From: Mycobacterium sp. Aquia_216
GTDB lineage: Bacteria; Actinomycetota; Actinomycetes; Mycobacteriales; Mycobacteriaceae
Direction: 5' to 3'
Length of the DNA stretch: 64,000 nucleotides
Assembly (NCBI RefSeq): GCF_026723865.1
Contig: NZ_CP113529.1
Span: forward strand, 1,860,001 to 1,924,000
The position numbers were made by a program, and so were the translations under genes. Below are positions 38,071-45,540 of this stretch, in pieces; the stretch's first letter is position 1, and the number at the start of each line of letters is the position of its first letter. The notes beneath the pieces were generated by a model. It saw only the letters and a list, made by a program, of their open reading frames with translations, made no database searches and had not been told where the DNA came from.

Positions 38071-38448
38071 TCAATCCCATGTCAGGCCGCCGCGGCGCCA
38101 CACGTAGGCGTAGGCCACGAAGACGGTGAGCATGAACACCACCATCTCGACCAGAGCAAATAATCCCAGCGCGTCGTAGCTGACTGCCCAGGGATACAAG
38201 AACACGATTTCGATGTCGAAGACGATAAATAGCATTGCGGTCAGGTAATACTTCACCGGAAACCGCTGCCCGGGCGTCGCATGCGGACCGCTCACCGACG
38301 TTTCGGTCGGCTCGATTCCGCATTCGTAGGCCGCCATCTTCGACTTGTTGTAGCGCGACGGGCCGGCCAGGCTCGCGATCCCGACCGAGCCGACAGCAAA
38401 GGCGGTGGCAATTGCGCCGAGCACCAGGATGGGTATGTAGACGTTCAA
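38071..38448 (-). CDS. nuoA: NADH-quinone oxidoreductase subunit A
   Basis: 125 residues, TTG start at 38448 with GGAGCG 5 bases upstream. Three membrane helices; the loop between helices 1 and 2 has [10 protein letters not shown], where the cysteine is the redox-state marker of complex I, and [20 protein letters not shown] forms helix 2. First gene of the 14-gene operon. Confidence 0.96.
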   Translation of the reverse strand: MNVYIPILVLGAIATAFAVGSVGIASLAGPSRYNKSKMAAYECGIEPTETSVSGPHATPGQRFPVKYYLTAMLFIVFDIEIVFLYPWAVSYDALGLFALVEMVVFMLTVFVAYAYVWRRGGLTWD

Positions 38449-38510
38449 CTCGCTCCAAGATCCGTCGTGGGGCCGCCTATATAGCGACCAGGCGGCGACC
38501 GGGCTGCTGT

Positions 38511-38534
38511 GACGGGCTGGGTCTGTAGCCCGTC
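38511..38534 (-). promoter_or_regulatory. Hairpin upstream of the nuoA promoter region
   Basis: Perfect 8-bp stem GACGGGCT/AGCCCGTC with an 8-base loop, about 65 bp upstream of nuoA and no U-tract. It could be a regulator site, a leader attenuator or a boundary terminator. Confidence 0.45.
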
Positions 38535-38640
38535 GCAGTGATCTTCAACATAGCGTTGAGGTGGCTGGGGCAGGTGGTCGGGGTGATGCTAATCACTCGG
38601 CTGTGGTCTTCGCCGAGCTCAGACAACGACTGATTGGCGG

Positions 38641-38662
38641 GCAGCCGGGAATGCCCGGCTGC
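38641..38662 (-). terminator. GC-rich hairpin, terminator for Rv3143-like gene
   Basis: Perfect 9-bp stem GCAGCCGGG/CCCGGCTGC around AATG, about 70 bp past the stop of the receiver gene. It lacks a U-tract, like many mycobacterial terminators. Confidence 0.6.
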
Positions 38663-38732
38663 TGTGGCATCGGCATCCGGTGGATTTCGGGCGGCGCCGG
38701 CACGACATTCGTCCGGGCGCGGCGACAGCGGG

Positions 38733-39134
38733 CTAGGCGGCGGGGGCTCGGAGCAACCCGAGCACGGTGCGACCCAACACGATGGGATCGATCGGGTGCG
38801 GCACCGCGGCTTCGGCGCGCGACCAGCTCGCCAGCCATGCGTCGTCGGGGCGGCCGGTGAGCACCAGGATCGGTGGGCAAGTCTCGAGTTCGTCTTTGAG
38901 CTGTTTGGCGATTCCCATGCCGCCGGTCGGCGTCGCTTCGCCGTCGAGGATGGCCAGGTCGATGCCGCCCTCGTCCATGGTGCGGATCACCATCGGGCCG
39001 GTCGCCACTTCGACGTAGTTGAACTCGGGCAGATCCGGGTGCAGGCGTTTGCCCAGTGCCCGCTTCACTTTTTCGCGGGTGTTGGGGTTGTCGCTGTAGA
39101 CGAGTATCCGCAGAGCGATCGTGGCGTCGGGCAC
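38733..39134 (-). CDS. Orphan response-regulator receiver protein (Rv3143)
   Basis: 133 residues, receiver domain only with no output domain. Acidic pocket in YSDNPN; phospho-acceptor Asp in AILDGEA (about residue 62); conserved Thr in VLTGRP. The invariant Lys of receivers is missing: the place before the cis-Pro reads AAVPHPID, with His instead. Phosphorylation or signalling may therefore be altered. No histidine kinase nearby. Corresponds to Rv3143, also next to nuo in M. tuberculosis. Separated by 30 bp from the YceI gene, so it may be cotranscribed with the catabolic operon. Confidence 0.88.
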   Translation of the reverse strand: MPDATIALRILVYSDNPNTREKVKRALGKRLHPDLPEFNYVEVATGPMVIRTMDEGGIDLAILDGEATPTGGMGIAKQLKDELETCPPILVLTGRPDDAWLASWSRAEAAVPHPIDPIVLGRTVLGLLRAPAA

Positions 39135-39164
39135 GGTGCAGATGCTACTGCGGCCCGACCGACT

Positions 39165-39701
39165 TTATCGGGCAGACCGCACGAAAACGGCCTGCGCCGC
39201 CGCCGTGGCCGTCGGCGCGATCACGCCGAACTTGTTCCAGCCGATGTCGAACTGGGATCGATCGATCTTGGTTTCGCCCGAGATCTGGATCGAGCCGTCG
39301 CCGGCCTCGGTGACCGTGATGGGCAGCAGTAGCGGCGCGGTCACGCCCTTGATGGTGAAGTCGGCGCGCAGCTCCGCCGCCTTGCCTTCGGTCGGCTGCA
39401 CCGCGGTGACGACGACGCTGATCTCGGGAAACCGCTCGACATCGAAGAAGTCCGCCGAGCGCAGATGCTCGTCGCGACGGCCGATGCCGGTGTTCAACGA
39501 GGCCGTGCGGATGTCGAGGCGGCCGAAGACGGCGCCCGTCCCGGTGAGTTGTCCGTCGCCGGAGAACTCGGTGAAGCGGCCCTTGACGTTCACCAGGCCC
39601 CACATGTTTTTGATCTTGAAGCTGACGGTCGACCGGTCGGGGACGATGTTCCACACCCCGGCCAGGTCGGGATCGTTCAGCAGTGTTTCCAGCGTTGTCA
39701 T
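39165..39701 (-). CDS. YceI-like lipocalin-fold protein
   Basis: 178 residues from the ATG ending at 39701 (TTLETLLNDPDLAGVW); no signal peptide. YceI beta-barrel: WNIVPDRSTVSFKIKNMWG, VKGRFTEFSGDG, SLNTGIGRRDEHLRSADFFD and FTIKGVTAPLLLP. The fold binds polyisoprenoid or other long hydrophobic molecules. Eight bp after the SnoaL-like gene, tail of the catabolic operon. Confidence 0.85.
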   Translation of the reverse strand: MTTLETLLNDPDLAGVWNIVPDRSTVSFKIKNMWGLVNVKGRFTEFSGDGQLTGTGAVFGRLDIRTASLNTGIGRRDEHLRSADFFDVERFPEISVVVTAVQPTEGKAAELRADFTIKGVTAPLLLPITVTEAGDGSIQISGETKIDRSQFDIGWNKFGVIAPTATAAAQAVFVRSAR

Positions 39702-39709
39702 TGTCCGTC

Positions 39710-40111
39710 TCACCTCATCAGTGGCGCTATCTCGGCGGGGTCGAAGTACTCGTCGATCCGGTCGATCAGGCCGTTTGTGCCCACCCTGATCACGATGCAA
39801 ACGCGCATAGAGATCGATTGGCCGGTATGGCCGGTGGCGTACAGGACGTGCTGCTGGACGAAGCCGCTGATCGATCCGTCGTCGAAGAGCCGACGATCGA
39901 GGATCTCATAACGACGCTCGGTGGTCACATCGATGAACCAGTGGACGACTCGCAGCGCGCGGGCCTTGGCGTCGTCCCGGCCGGCGCCCACCCGCCACAC
40001 CGCGATGTCCTCGCTCCACAGCTGATCAACCGCGGCCTTGTCACCGTTGACGATCGACATGAACAGCCGGTCGGCCGTGTCGACGACGAGCTGAGCGCTA
40101 GCAGCGGGCAT
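39710..40111 (-). CDS. NTF2/SnoaL-like protein
   Basis: 133 residues from the ATG ending at 40111 with AGGAG 8 bases upstream. NTF2 fold: TADRLFMSIVNGDKAAVDQLWSEDIAVW, RALRVVHWFID, FDDGSISGFVQQHVLYA, and IDRIDEYFDPAEIAPL, as in limonene-epoxide-hydrolase/ketosteroid-isomerase relatives. Could isomerise or hydrate a pathway intermediate; active residues not assignable. Confidence 0.82.
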   Translation of the reverse strand: MPAASAQLVVDTADRLFMSIVNGDKAAVDQLWSEDIAVWRVGAGRDDAKARALRVVHWFIDVTTERRYEILDRRLFDDGSISGFVQQHVLYATGHTGQSISMRVCIVIRVGTNGLIDRIDEYFDPAEIAPLMR

Positions 40112-40121
40112 GGCAGGGCTC

Positions 40122-40460
40122 CTATTCGTTGTCGTATCCGGGGTGGGCAACCGCCAACCGATTGCGTACCAACGTCCGCAGGCCGGCGAGGACGTCCCCG
40201 GCGCGCTCGTCGAGTTTGCCGGCCCGGATGGCGGCGGCGAGTTGTTCCTCGTCGGCGAAACCCAAGCCGGCCAGTGCGGCTCGCGATTCCGCCTCGCTCT
40301 CGTCGAGCAGTTCGCGCTCCACGATCCGTAAAGCGTTGGCGGCCACCCGGGAGTGGAAATTGACCTGGCCGCTGGTCGCCTCCCGGACGTCGGTTTCGAG
40401 GAATTCGGCGACTGCGGCCACGAGTTCGGCTGCCAGCGGGCGGCCGTAGGCGCCGATCAT
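40122..40460 (-). CDS. DUF6285 protein, phosphotransferase partner
   Basis: 112 residues from the ATG ending at 40460 (IGAYGRPLAAELVAAVAEFL). All-helical: LETDVREATSGQVNFHSRVAAN, ERELLDESEAESRAALAGLG, CAIRAGKLDERAGDVLAGLR-like end. Encoded immediately after the phosphotransferase with a 4-bp overlap. This small-protein/phosphotransferase/ACAD arrangement matches LvaB next to LvaA in Pseudomonas levulinate catabolism, where the small protein is needed for kinase activity. Equivalence is inference. Confidence 0.8.
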   Translation of the reverse strand: MIGAYGRPLAAELVAAVAEFLETDVREATSGQVNFHSRVAANALRIVERELLDESEAESRAALAGLGFADEEQLAAAIRAGKLDERAGDVLAGLRTLVRNRLAVAHPGYDNE

Positions 40461-41503
40461 GAACCCAGCTCCGATTGCCCGGCTTCTTCTCGCGCCGCCG
40501 CGCGGCGCGCACCGTCGCCGGGCGCTTCCTCGAGCAGGTTGAGGATGTCCCACTCCGTCTCACTCACGCGGCGACCGATCGTGGCCAGTTCGACCGAGCG
40601 CGATTGACCACTCAAATGCCGCTCCGCCTGATAGCGGCAGATGACGCCCCAGCGCAGCGTGGCCAGCACCAGCCACCAGTGCAGTGTCACCCGGTCGACG
40701 GTCGTGGCGCTGGCCTGCTCGTAGTCGCGCACGAAGCCCTCGATGCTGCCGAGGCCACCGGCGTCGAGGCTGGCCGGAGCGCCGAACCGCCACGCGCGGA
40801 TACAGAACCAGGCCAGGTCTTCGTACGCCTCACCCAGATGTACCAGCTCCCAGTCGAGGACGGCGGCCAGATCGGATCCATCGACGATGAGGTTCCCCAT
40901 CCGGTAGTCCCCGTGCACCAGCACCCTTGTCGACGATTGCGGCCGGTGCGCGGCCAACCAGCGAAACGCCCATTCGAAGGTGGCGGTGGTGTCATTCATC
41001 GCGTCCAGCCGCTCGCGCCATTCCACGAGCTGGTCCTGGTAGGCCAGGCCCGGAATGTCGGAGTCGGCATGGTGAATGGCGGCCAGTGCCTGCGCGCATT
41101 GCCGGAGCAATTCGGTTCGACGTGCGTACCCGTCGGCGGTGTCGAGCTGGCGCGCAATGCGCCGGACGATGGTCTCGCCCTTGATCTCATCGCAGACCAG
41201 AAACGGATTGCCCAGTACGGCAGGCGAATCGTCGGCGACCAGGATATGGGGGACCGGTGCCCCGGCGGCCCCAGCGGCGGCCTGCGACCGGGCTTCGAGT
41301 TCCATGCTGGCGTGGATGTCGTCGGGCGGCCCGGTGCGCAGGATCAGTGCGAGGCGTTGGGCGCCGGCGACCGCATCGAACGCCCAGGTGGTGCGGCTGG
41401 CCCCACCGGTGAGGGCACGCAGGTTCTCGATCGTGGTGCCGGGGCCGAGAGTCGGCGCCAGCACCGTGGCCAATTTGGGGGCCAGCTCTTTCGCGTCGGT
41501 CAT
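40457..41503 (-). CDS. Phosphotransferase (ACAD10/11-type kinase)
   Basis: 348 residues, APH-fold kinase. N-lobe with LTGGASRTTWAFDA (nucleotide/glycine-rich loop), hinge LVCDEIKGETIVRR (about 100), catalytic loop VLVHGDYRMGNLIV (about 195) and metal-binding VLDWELVHLG (about 215); all catalytic residues intact. This family, fused to or next to acyl-CoA dehydrogenases, phosphorylates 4-hydroxyacyl-CoA (ACAD10/11, LvaA). Overlaps both neighbours by 4 bp. Confidence 0.88.
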   Translation of the reverse strand: MTDAKELAPKLATVLAPTLGPGTTIENLRALTGGASRTTWAFDAVAGAQRLALILRTGPPDDIHASMELEARSQAAAGAAGAPVPHILVADDSPAVLGNPFLVCDEIKGETIVRRIARQLDTADGYARRTELLRQCAQALAAIHHADSDIPGLAYQDQLVEWRERLDAMNDTTATFEWAFRWLAAHRPQSSTRVLVHGDYRMGNLIVDGSDLAAVLDWELVHLGEAYEDLAWFCIRAWRFGAPASLDAGGLGSIEGFVRDYEQASATTVDRVTLHWWLVLATLRWGVICRYQAERHLSGQSRSVELATIGRRVSETEWDILNLLEEAPGDGARRAAAREEAGQSELGS

Positions 41504-42738
41504 TGCTTGCCGAACTTGAACAGCCGCTGCGCCACTCGGCGAATCTGGATTTCCTCGGCGCCCTCGGTGATCCGGTAGCGGCGGTGATGGCGGTAGATGT
41601 GCTCGAACTGCTCATGACGGCTGTAGCCGAGGCCGCCGTAGATTTGCATCGCGCGGTCGGCGGCGTCGCAGACCAGTCGGTTGGCGCGATAGTTCGCCAT
41701 CGACACTTTGTCCGACACCTCCATGTGGTGGTTGCGATCCAAATGCCAGGCGGCGTATTGCACCAGCAGCCGCACCATCTGCGCTTCGGTCTGCAGCTCG
41801 GCCAGCGGCCACTGCACGGCCTGGTTGACTGAGAGTGGCTTGCCGAACACCGTGCGCTTGCCGGCATATTCGGCGGCCCGGTCGATGCAGTATTGCGCCG
41901 CGCCCAGGCTGCTCGCGGCTTGGCGGATCCGGTTCTCGTGCAAGAACGTTTGCGCAACCTCCAGGCCGCGGCCGACCTCACCGAGCACCGCGTCGGCGGG
42001 GATTCGCACATCGGTCAACTCGACTTCACCATGATCGGTGGGCATGTTGAACGTCCACCAGTAGTAGGGGACCGTGAATCCGGGCGTGTCGGTCGGGACC
42101 AGAAACGCGGTGATACCGCGGGCTTGGCCCGGTTCGCCCGAGGTGCGGGCGAAGATCAGATCGTGGGTGGCTCGGTGCACCCCGGTGTTGAACCGCTTGG
42201 AACCGTTGATCACCCAGCTGTCGCCGTCACGTTGGGCGTGCGTCTCCAGCCAGGTCGCGTCGGAGCCGTGCTGTGGCTCGGTGAGTCCGAAAGCCATGGA
42301 CCGCTCCCCGGTGATCAGCGCCTCCGACCACAGGCGCCGCTGCTCATCGGTGCCGAAGCGCTCCATCATGATCACCTGGGGAAAGTTCCCGACGATCGAT
42401 GACTCATTCTGCAGGTCGTTGTGTAGGCCGATGCCCTTGTGCGCCAGGTGTTCCCGGATCACGGCCATGTCGATGTTGCTGCCGTCGCGTCCGCCCAGCG
42501 CGGCCGGCAACCCGTAGCGCAGCCAGCCCGCCTTGTCGGCGCGCCGGCGCATCTCGGCGAGCAGCTCCTCCCACTCTTCGGTCGGGATGCCGTCGTTGTC
42601 CCAATCGGTGCGGGCGTGCTCTCGACGCTGGTCGAAATACTGGATGTGCTCGCGTTCCAACGGTTTGATGTCGGCCTCGATGAACGCATCCATCTCCGCC
42701 AGCAGGCCCGGAAGATGTTCTGGGAGGGTAAAATCCAC
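41500..42738 (-). CDS. Acyl-CoA dehydrogenase family protein
   Basis: 412 residues from the GTG ending at 42738 with AGGA 8 bases upstream; the longer frame upstream is the TetR antisense-free shadow. ACAD fold: N-terminal helices, FGLTEPQHGSDATWL (FAD/substrate region), NGSKRFNTGVHRATHD, and C-terminal GGLGYSRHEQFEHIYRHHR followed by ITEGAEEIQ. In the ACAD10/11/LvaC subgroup the enzyme eliminates phosphate from a 4-phosphoacyl-CoA rather than only oxidising it. The adjacent kinase supports that role. Confidence 0.88.
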   Translation of the reverse strand: MDFTLPEHLPGLLAEMDAFIEADIKPLEREHIQYFDQRREHARTDWDNDGIPTEEWEELLAEMRRRADKAGWLRYGLPAALGGRDGSNIDMAVIREHLAHKGIGLHNDLQNESSIVGNFPQVIMMERFGTDEQRRLWSEALITGERSMAFGLTEPQHGSDATWLETHAQRDGDSWVINGSKRFNTGVHRATHDLIFARTSGEPGQARGITAFLVPTDTPGFTVPYYWWTFNMPTDHGEVELTDVRIPADAVLGEVGRGLEVAQTFLHENRIRQAASSLGAAQYCIDRAAEYAGKRTVFGKPLSVNQAVQWPLAELQTEAQMVRLLVQYAAWHLDRNHHMEVSDKVSMANYRANRLVCDAADRAMQIYGGLGYSRHEQFEHIYRHHRRYRITEGAEEIQIRRVAQRLFKFGKQ

Positions 42739-42761
42739 AGCTATTTCCTCATGATCTCTCG

Positions 42762-43439
42762 TTACGCGCCGTAGAGGGTCTTCTTCCAAACCGTAGACAG
42801 GATCGCGATGGCGTCCTCGTCGCTGATCTCCATTCCCAGACCCGACTCCCCGACGAAGACGGTGGTGAAGTTCTCGAACAGCAGCGCGATGGCCGCCGCG
42901 GTGTGTTGTGGGTTGAGCTCGCTGCCGTAACCCTGCTCCTGTGCGCGTCGGACCGACGCGGCCACGATGTCCATGCCGAAACGCCGAAACTCGTTCTGTA
43001 CGGCCGCGAAACGCTGCTGGGTGGTGGCCAGTTGGGCGACAGCGATCATGATGCCGATGTTCTGCTTGAAGATGTTCCAATATCCGGTGACCACCGAGGT
43101 GAAGAAGGCGTCGTCCTGGGTGGGGGTACTCGCCCGCGAGCGGGAGGTACCCACACCCGCCTGCGGGGGGGAGTCCGGCAGGTGCAGGCTCAGGCCGTAC
43201 GGGGCCACGACCTCATGCAGGAACGACTCCGCCAGGGCGGCCAGCAGGTCCTCCTTGTCGGCGAAATACCGGTAGAAAACCGCTGGCGATTTTCCCGCGG
43301 CGGACGTGATGTCGGCCAGTGTGGCGCCGTGAAAGCCACGTTCGGCAAACAGTTTTCGCGCCGCCTGCTCGATGGCCTCCCTGGTCTGGCGGCCTTTGGA
43401 TGTCAGCGCCCGCGACGATTCGGGGGCGGACATTGCCAT
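42762..43439 (-). CDS. TetR-family regulator with in-frame repeat insertion
   Basis: 225 residues. HTH LADITSAAGKSPAVFYRYFADKEDLL (about 40-65). Ligand domain with TGYWNIFKQNIGIMIAVAQLA and LFENFTTVFVGESG. Residues about 88-106 (DSPPQAGVGTSRSRASTPTQ) are encoded by a palindromic repeat inserted in frame, in the linker between DNA-binding and ligand domains. Located inside the operon between the HMG-CoA-lyase-like and ACAD genes, so probably the pathway's own regulator. Confidence 0.88.
   Translation of the reverse strand: MAMSAPESSRALTSKGRQTREAIEQAARKLFAERGFHGATLADITSAAGKSPAVFYRYFADKEDLLAALAESFLHEVVAPYGLSLHLPDSPPQAGVGTSRSRASTPTQDDAFFTSVVTGYWNIFKQNIGIMIAVAQLATTQQRFAAVQNEFRRFGMDIVAASVRRAQEQGYGSELNPQHTAAAIALLFENFTTVFVGESGLGMEISDEDAIAILSTVWKKTLYGA
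43123..43167. repeat. Palindromic repeat inside the TetR gene
   Basis: Two hairpin units, CCCGC-GA-GCGGG (43133-43144, flanked by GGTAC ... GTACC) and CCCGC-CT-GCGGG (43156-43167). The 16 bases from 43133 are identical to the palindrome inside the MIRU at 33256. The repeat stays in frame with the TetR reading frame. Confidence 0.7.
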
Positions 43440-44335
43440 CAGTTCCGGATCCGGTCGCCGGCGCGCATCAGTGCGCCCGGCAGATCATGTCGGACAGCTG
43501 ATTTCGCGACACCGGCTGCGGCGATCGCGGCCTGCAGGTCGACATCGACATCGATATCGCTGTCGGTCAGCAGGTAGACGAGATCCTCGGTAGCGATGTT
43601 GCCAGTGGCGCCCGGCGCGAACGGGCAACCGCCCAGTCCGCCGACCGAGGCGTCCAACCGGGTGACTCCAGCGCTGACCGCCGCATACGCACTGGCCAGC
43701 CCGGCGCCGCGGGTGTTGTGGAAATGCGCGCCCAACGGCAAGTCGCCGATCACCGGACGCAGTTGGGCGATCAGCGAACTCACCCGGCCCGGGGTGGTGG
43801 TGCCGATGGTGTCGGCGATCGACAGGCGGTCGGCTCCGCGTTCGCGGGCGGCCGCGGCGATCTCGAGTACCCGCTGTGGCGGGGTCGGGCCTTCGAACGG
43901 TGAGTCCCATGCAGTGGCGATGACGACCTCGACGGTGACGTCGCTGCCATGCGCGATGGCGACGATCTCGTCGATCTGGTCGGTGGCCTCGGTGCTGGTG
44001 CGCCCGACGTTGGCCTGGCTGAACGTGTCGTCGGCGGCCACCACGTATTCGATCGACCGCAGCCCCGCGGCAACGGCGCGCCTGGCCCCGTTGGGGCTGG
44101 CGACCAGGGCGGAGAACTCGATGTCGGGGTAGTTATGCAGCTGAGCGGCGAGTTCCGCGGCGTCGGCCATCGACGGCACCTTCGTCGGGGACACAAACGC
44201 CGTGGCCTCCACCTCGCGCACACCGGTGGCAGCCACGGCCGCAAGCAGTTCCAACTTGGCCGACAACGGGATTGGCTTTTCGATCTGCAGCCCGTCGCGC
44301 AGCGCCACCTCACGAATATCGACGTGCTGAGTCAT
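43439..44335 (-). CDS. Hydroxymethylglutaryl-CoA lyase family enzyme
   Basis: 298 residues, DRE-TIM barrel. EVALRDGLQ (metal/catalytic Arg-Asp) near the N-terminus, VEATAFVSPTKVPSMAD, metal-ligand HFHNTRG, and the HMG-CoA-lyase signature GLGGCPFAPGATGN with the catalytic cysteine. Cleaves 3-hydroxy-3-methylglutaryl-CoA or a related 3-hydroxyacyl-CoA to acetyl-CoA plus a ketoacid. In this operon it would release end products after the CoA-transferase step. One-bp overlap with TetR and 4-bp overlap with the CaiB gene. Confidence 0.92.
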   Translation of the reverse strand: MTQHVDIREVALRDGLQIEKPIPLSAKLELLAAVAATGVREVEATAFVSPTKVPSMADAAELAAQLHNYPDIEFSALVASPNGARRAVAAGLRSIEYVVAADDTFSQANVGRTSTEATDQIDEIVAIAHGSDVTVEVVIATAWDSPFEGPTPPQRVLEIAAAARERGADRLSIADTIGTTTPGRVSSLIAQLRPVIGDLPLGAHFHNTRGAGLASAYAAVSAGVTRLDASVGGLGGCPFAPGATGNIATEDLVYLLTDSDIDVDVDLQAAIAAAGVAKSAVRHDLPGALMRAGDRIRN

Positions 44336-45540
44336 AGCACTCCCTCGCTGCGCAACGCCTCGAGCTCTGCGGTGGTCTTACCGAGCAGCCCCGCGTACAC
44401 GTCGTTGTTGTGTCGTCCCGGGCAGGCCGGTCCGGCGTGACGAACGCTGCCCGGCGATTCCGACAGCACCGGAACGACGCCGGGCCCCAAGACATTACGT
44501 TCGATGCGTTCGTCGTAGTGCTCGACCAGCATCCCGCGCGCCCGCAGTTGAGGGTCATCGACCACCTCCGCGACGGTGTTGATGGGGCCCGCGATCACGC
44601 CTGCGGCGCTGAGGGTTTCGACGATGTCCGCAGGTTGTCGGTCCGCGGCCCAGGCACCGATGATCTTGTCGAGTTCGTCCTGGTTGCGGCCGCGGGCGGT
44701 GTGGGTGGCGAACCGGTCGTCGCCGGCCAGCTCGGGGCGCCTCATCGCGGTGCACAGGCGGGCGAACACGGTGTCCTGGTTGGCGGCAATCACCACCCAC
44801 GAATTGTCGGCGCTGCGGTAGATGTTGGACGGCGCGATGCCTTCCAGCCGGGTACCCGACGGTCCGCGCACCACGCCGCCGACATCGTAGTCGGGAATTG
44901 TGGATTCCTGGATGGCTAAACATGATTCGGTCAGTGCCACGTCAACCACCTGCCCCCGCCCGGTCACGGTGCGGCGGTACAGTGCGGCCATCGCGCCCTG
45001 GGCGCCGAACATGCCGGCCAGGCTGTCGCCAAGCGAGAGCGCAAGCCGGGGTGGCGGTCCGCCGGGGAAACCGTTGAGGTGCCGCAATCCACTGGCGGCT
45101 TCGGCCACCGAGGCGTAGCCCGCGTTGTGCGCGTCGGGCCCGGTCTGCCCGTAGCCGGACACCCGGACCAGGATGATGCCCGCGTTGCGCGCGCTGAGCA
45201 CGTCGTAGCCCAGGTTCCACTTCTCCAGCGTGCCCGGACGGAAGTTCTCCACGACGATGTCGGACTTCTCGACGAGCTCGAGGAACAGCTCTCGGCCCTG
45301 CGGCCGCCGCAGGTCCAGCGTGACGGCTTTCTTGTTGCGCGCGGCCACGGTCCAGAACACGCGGTGCCCGTCGTGTTCAGCCTGGCCCCACGTGCGCAGC
45401 GGATCCGGGGCACCCGGCGGTTCCACTTTGATGACCTCCGCGCCCATGTCACCGAGTAAGCGGCCGGCGAACGGACCCGCGATCAAGGTGCCCAGTTCGA
45501 GCACCCGGATGCCGTCCAGTGGTCCGGCCGGCGGGGTCAT
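44332..45540 (-). CDS. CaiB/BaiF-type CoA transferase
   Basis: 402 residues, family III CoA transferase. GIRVLELGTLIAGPFAGRLLGD, KVEPPGAPDPLR, ENFRPGTLEKWNLGYD and LSLGDSLAGMFGAQGAMAALY with the catalytic Asp. Transfers CoA between carboxylic acids, probably activating a ring-cleavage product. Overlaps neighbours by 4 bp at both ends. Confidence 0.92.
   Translation of the reverse strand: MTPPAGPLDGIRVLELGTLIAGPFAGRLLGDMGAEVIKVEPPGAPDPLRTWGQAEHDGHRVFWTVAARNKKAVTLDLRRPQGRELFLELVEKSDIVVENFRPGTLEKWNLGYDVLSARNAGIILVRVSGYGQTGPDAHNAGYASVAEAASGLRHLNGFPGGPPPRLALSLGDSLAGMFGAQGAMAALYRRTVTGRGQVVDVALTESCLAIQESTIPDYDVGGVVRGPSGTRLEGIAPSNIYRSADNSWVVIAANQDTVFARLCTAMRRPELAGDDRFATHTARGRNQDELDKIIGAWAADRQPADIVETLSAAGVIAGPINTVAEVVDDPQLRARGMLVEHYDERIERNVLGPGVVPVLSESPGSVRHAGPACPGRHNNDVYAGLLGKTTAELEALRSEGVL

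Larger units (their letters stand above)
38449..38732 (-). other. 284-bp nuo upstream region
   Basis: No gene. On the minus strand it contains two strong hairpins (listed separately) and a TATATA stretch in GGTCGCTATATAGGCGG (about 38477-38493), a possible -10 region about 30 bp before nuoA. No PPE gene is present here, although PPE genes flank nuo in M. tuberculosis. Confidence 0.5.

Noticed and set aside
30821..38448. A gene missing or broken in the nuo operon
   Set aside because: All fourteen subunits nuoA to nuoN are present, full length and with their cluster-binding residues; the apparent extra-long frames around nuoC, nuoE, nuoI, nuoJ and nuoK result only from unused upstream starts.
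40475..41578. 367-codon plus-strand frame opposite the phosphotransferase
   Set aside because: Antisense shadow; the minus-strand gene has intact catalytic motifs.
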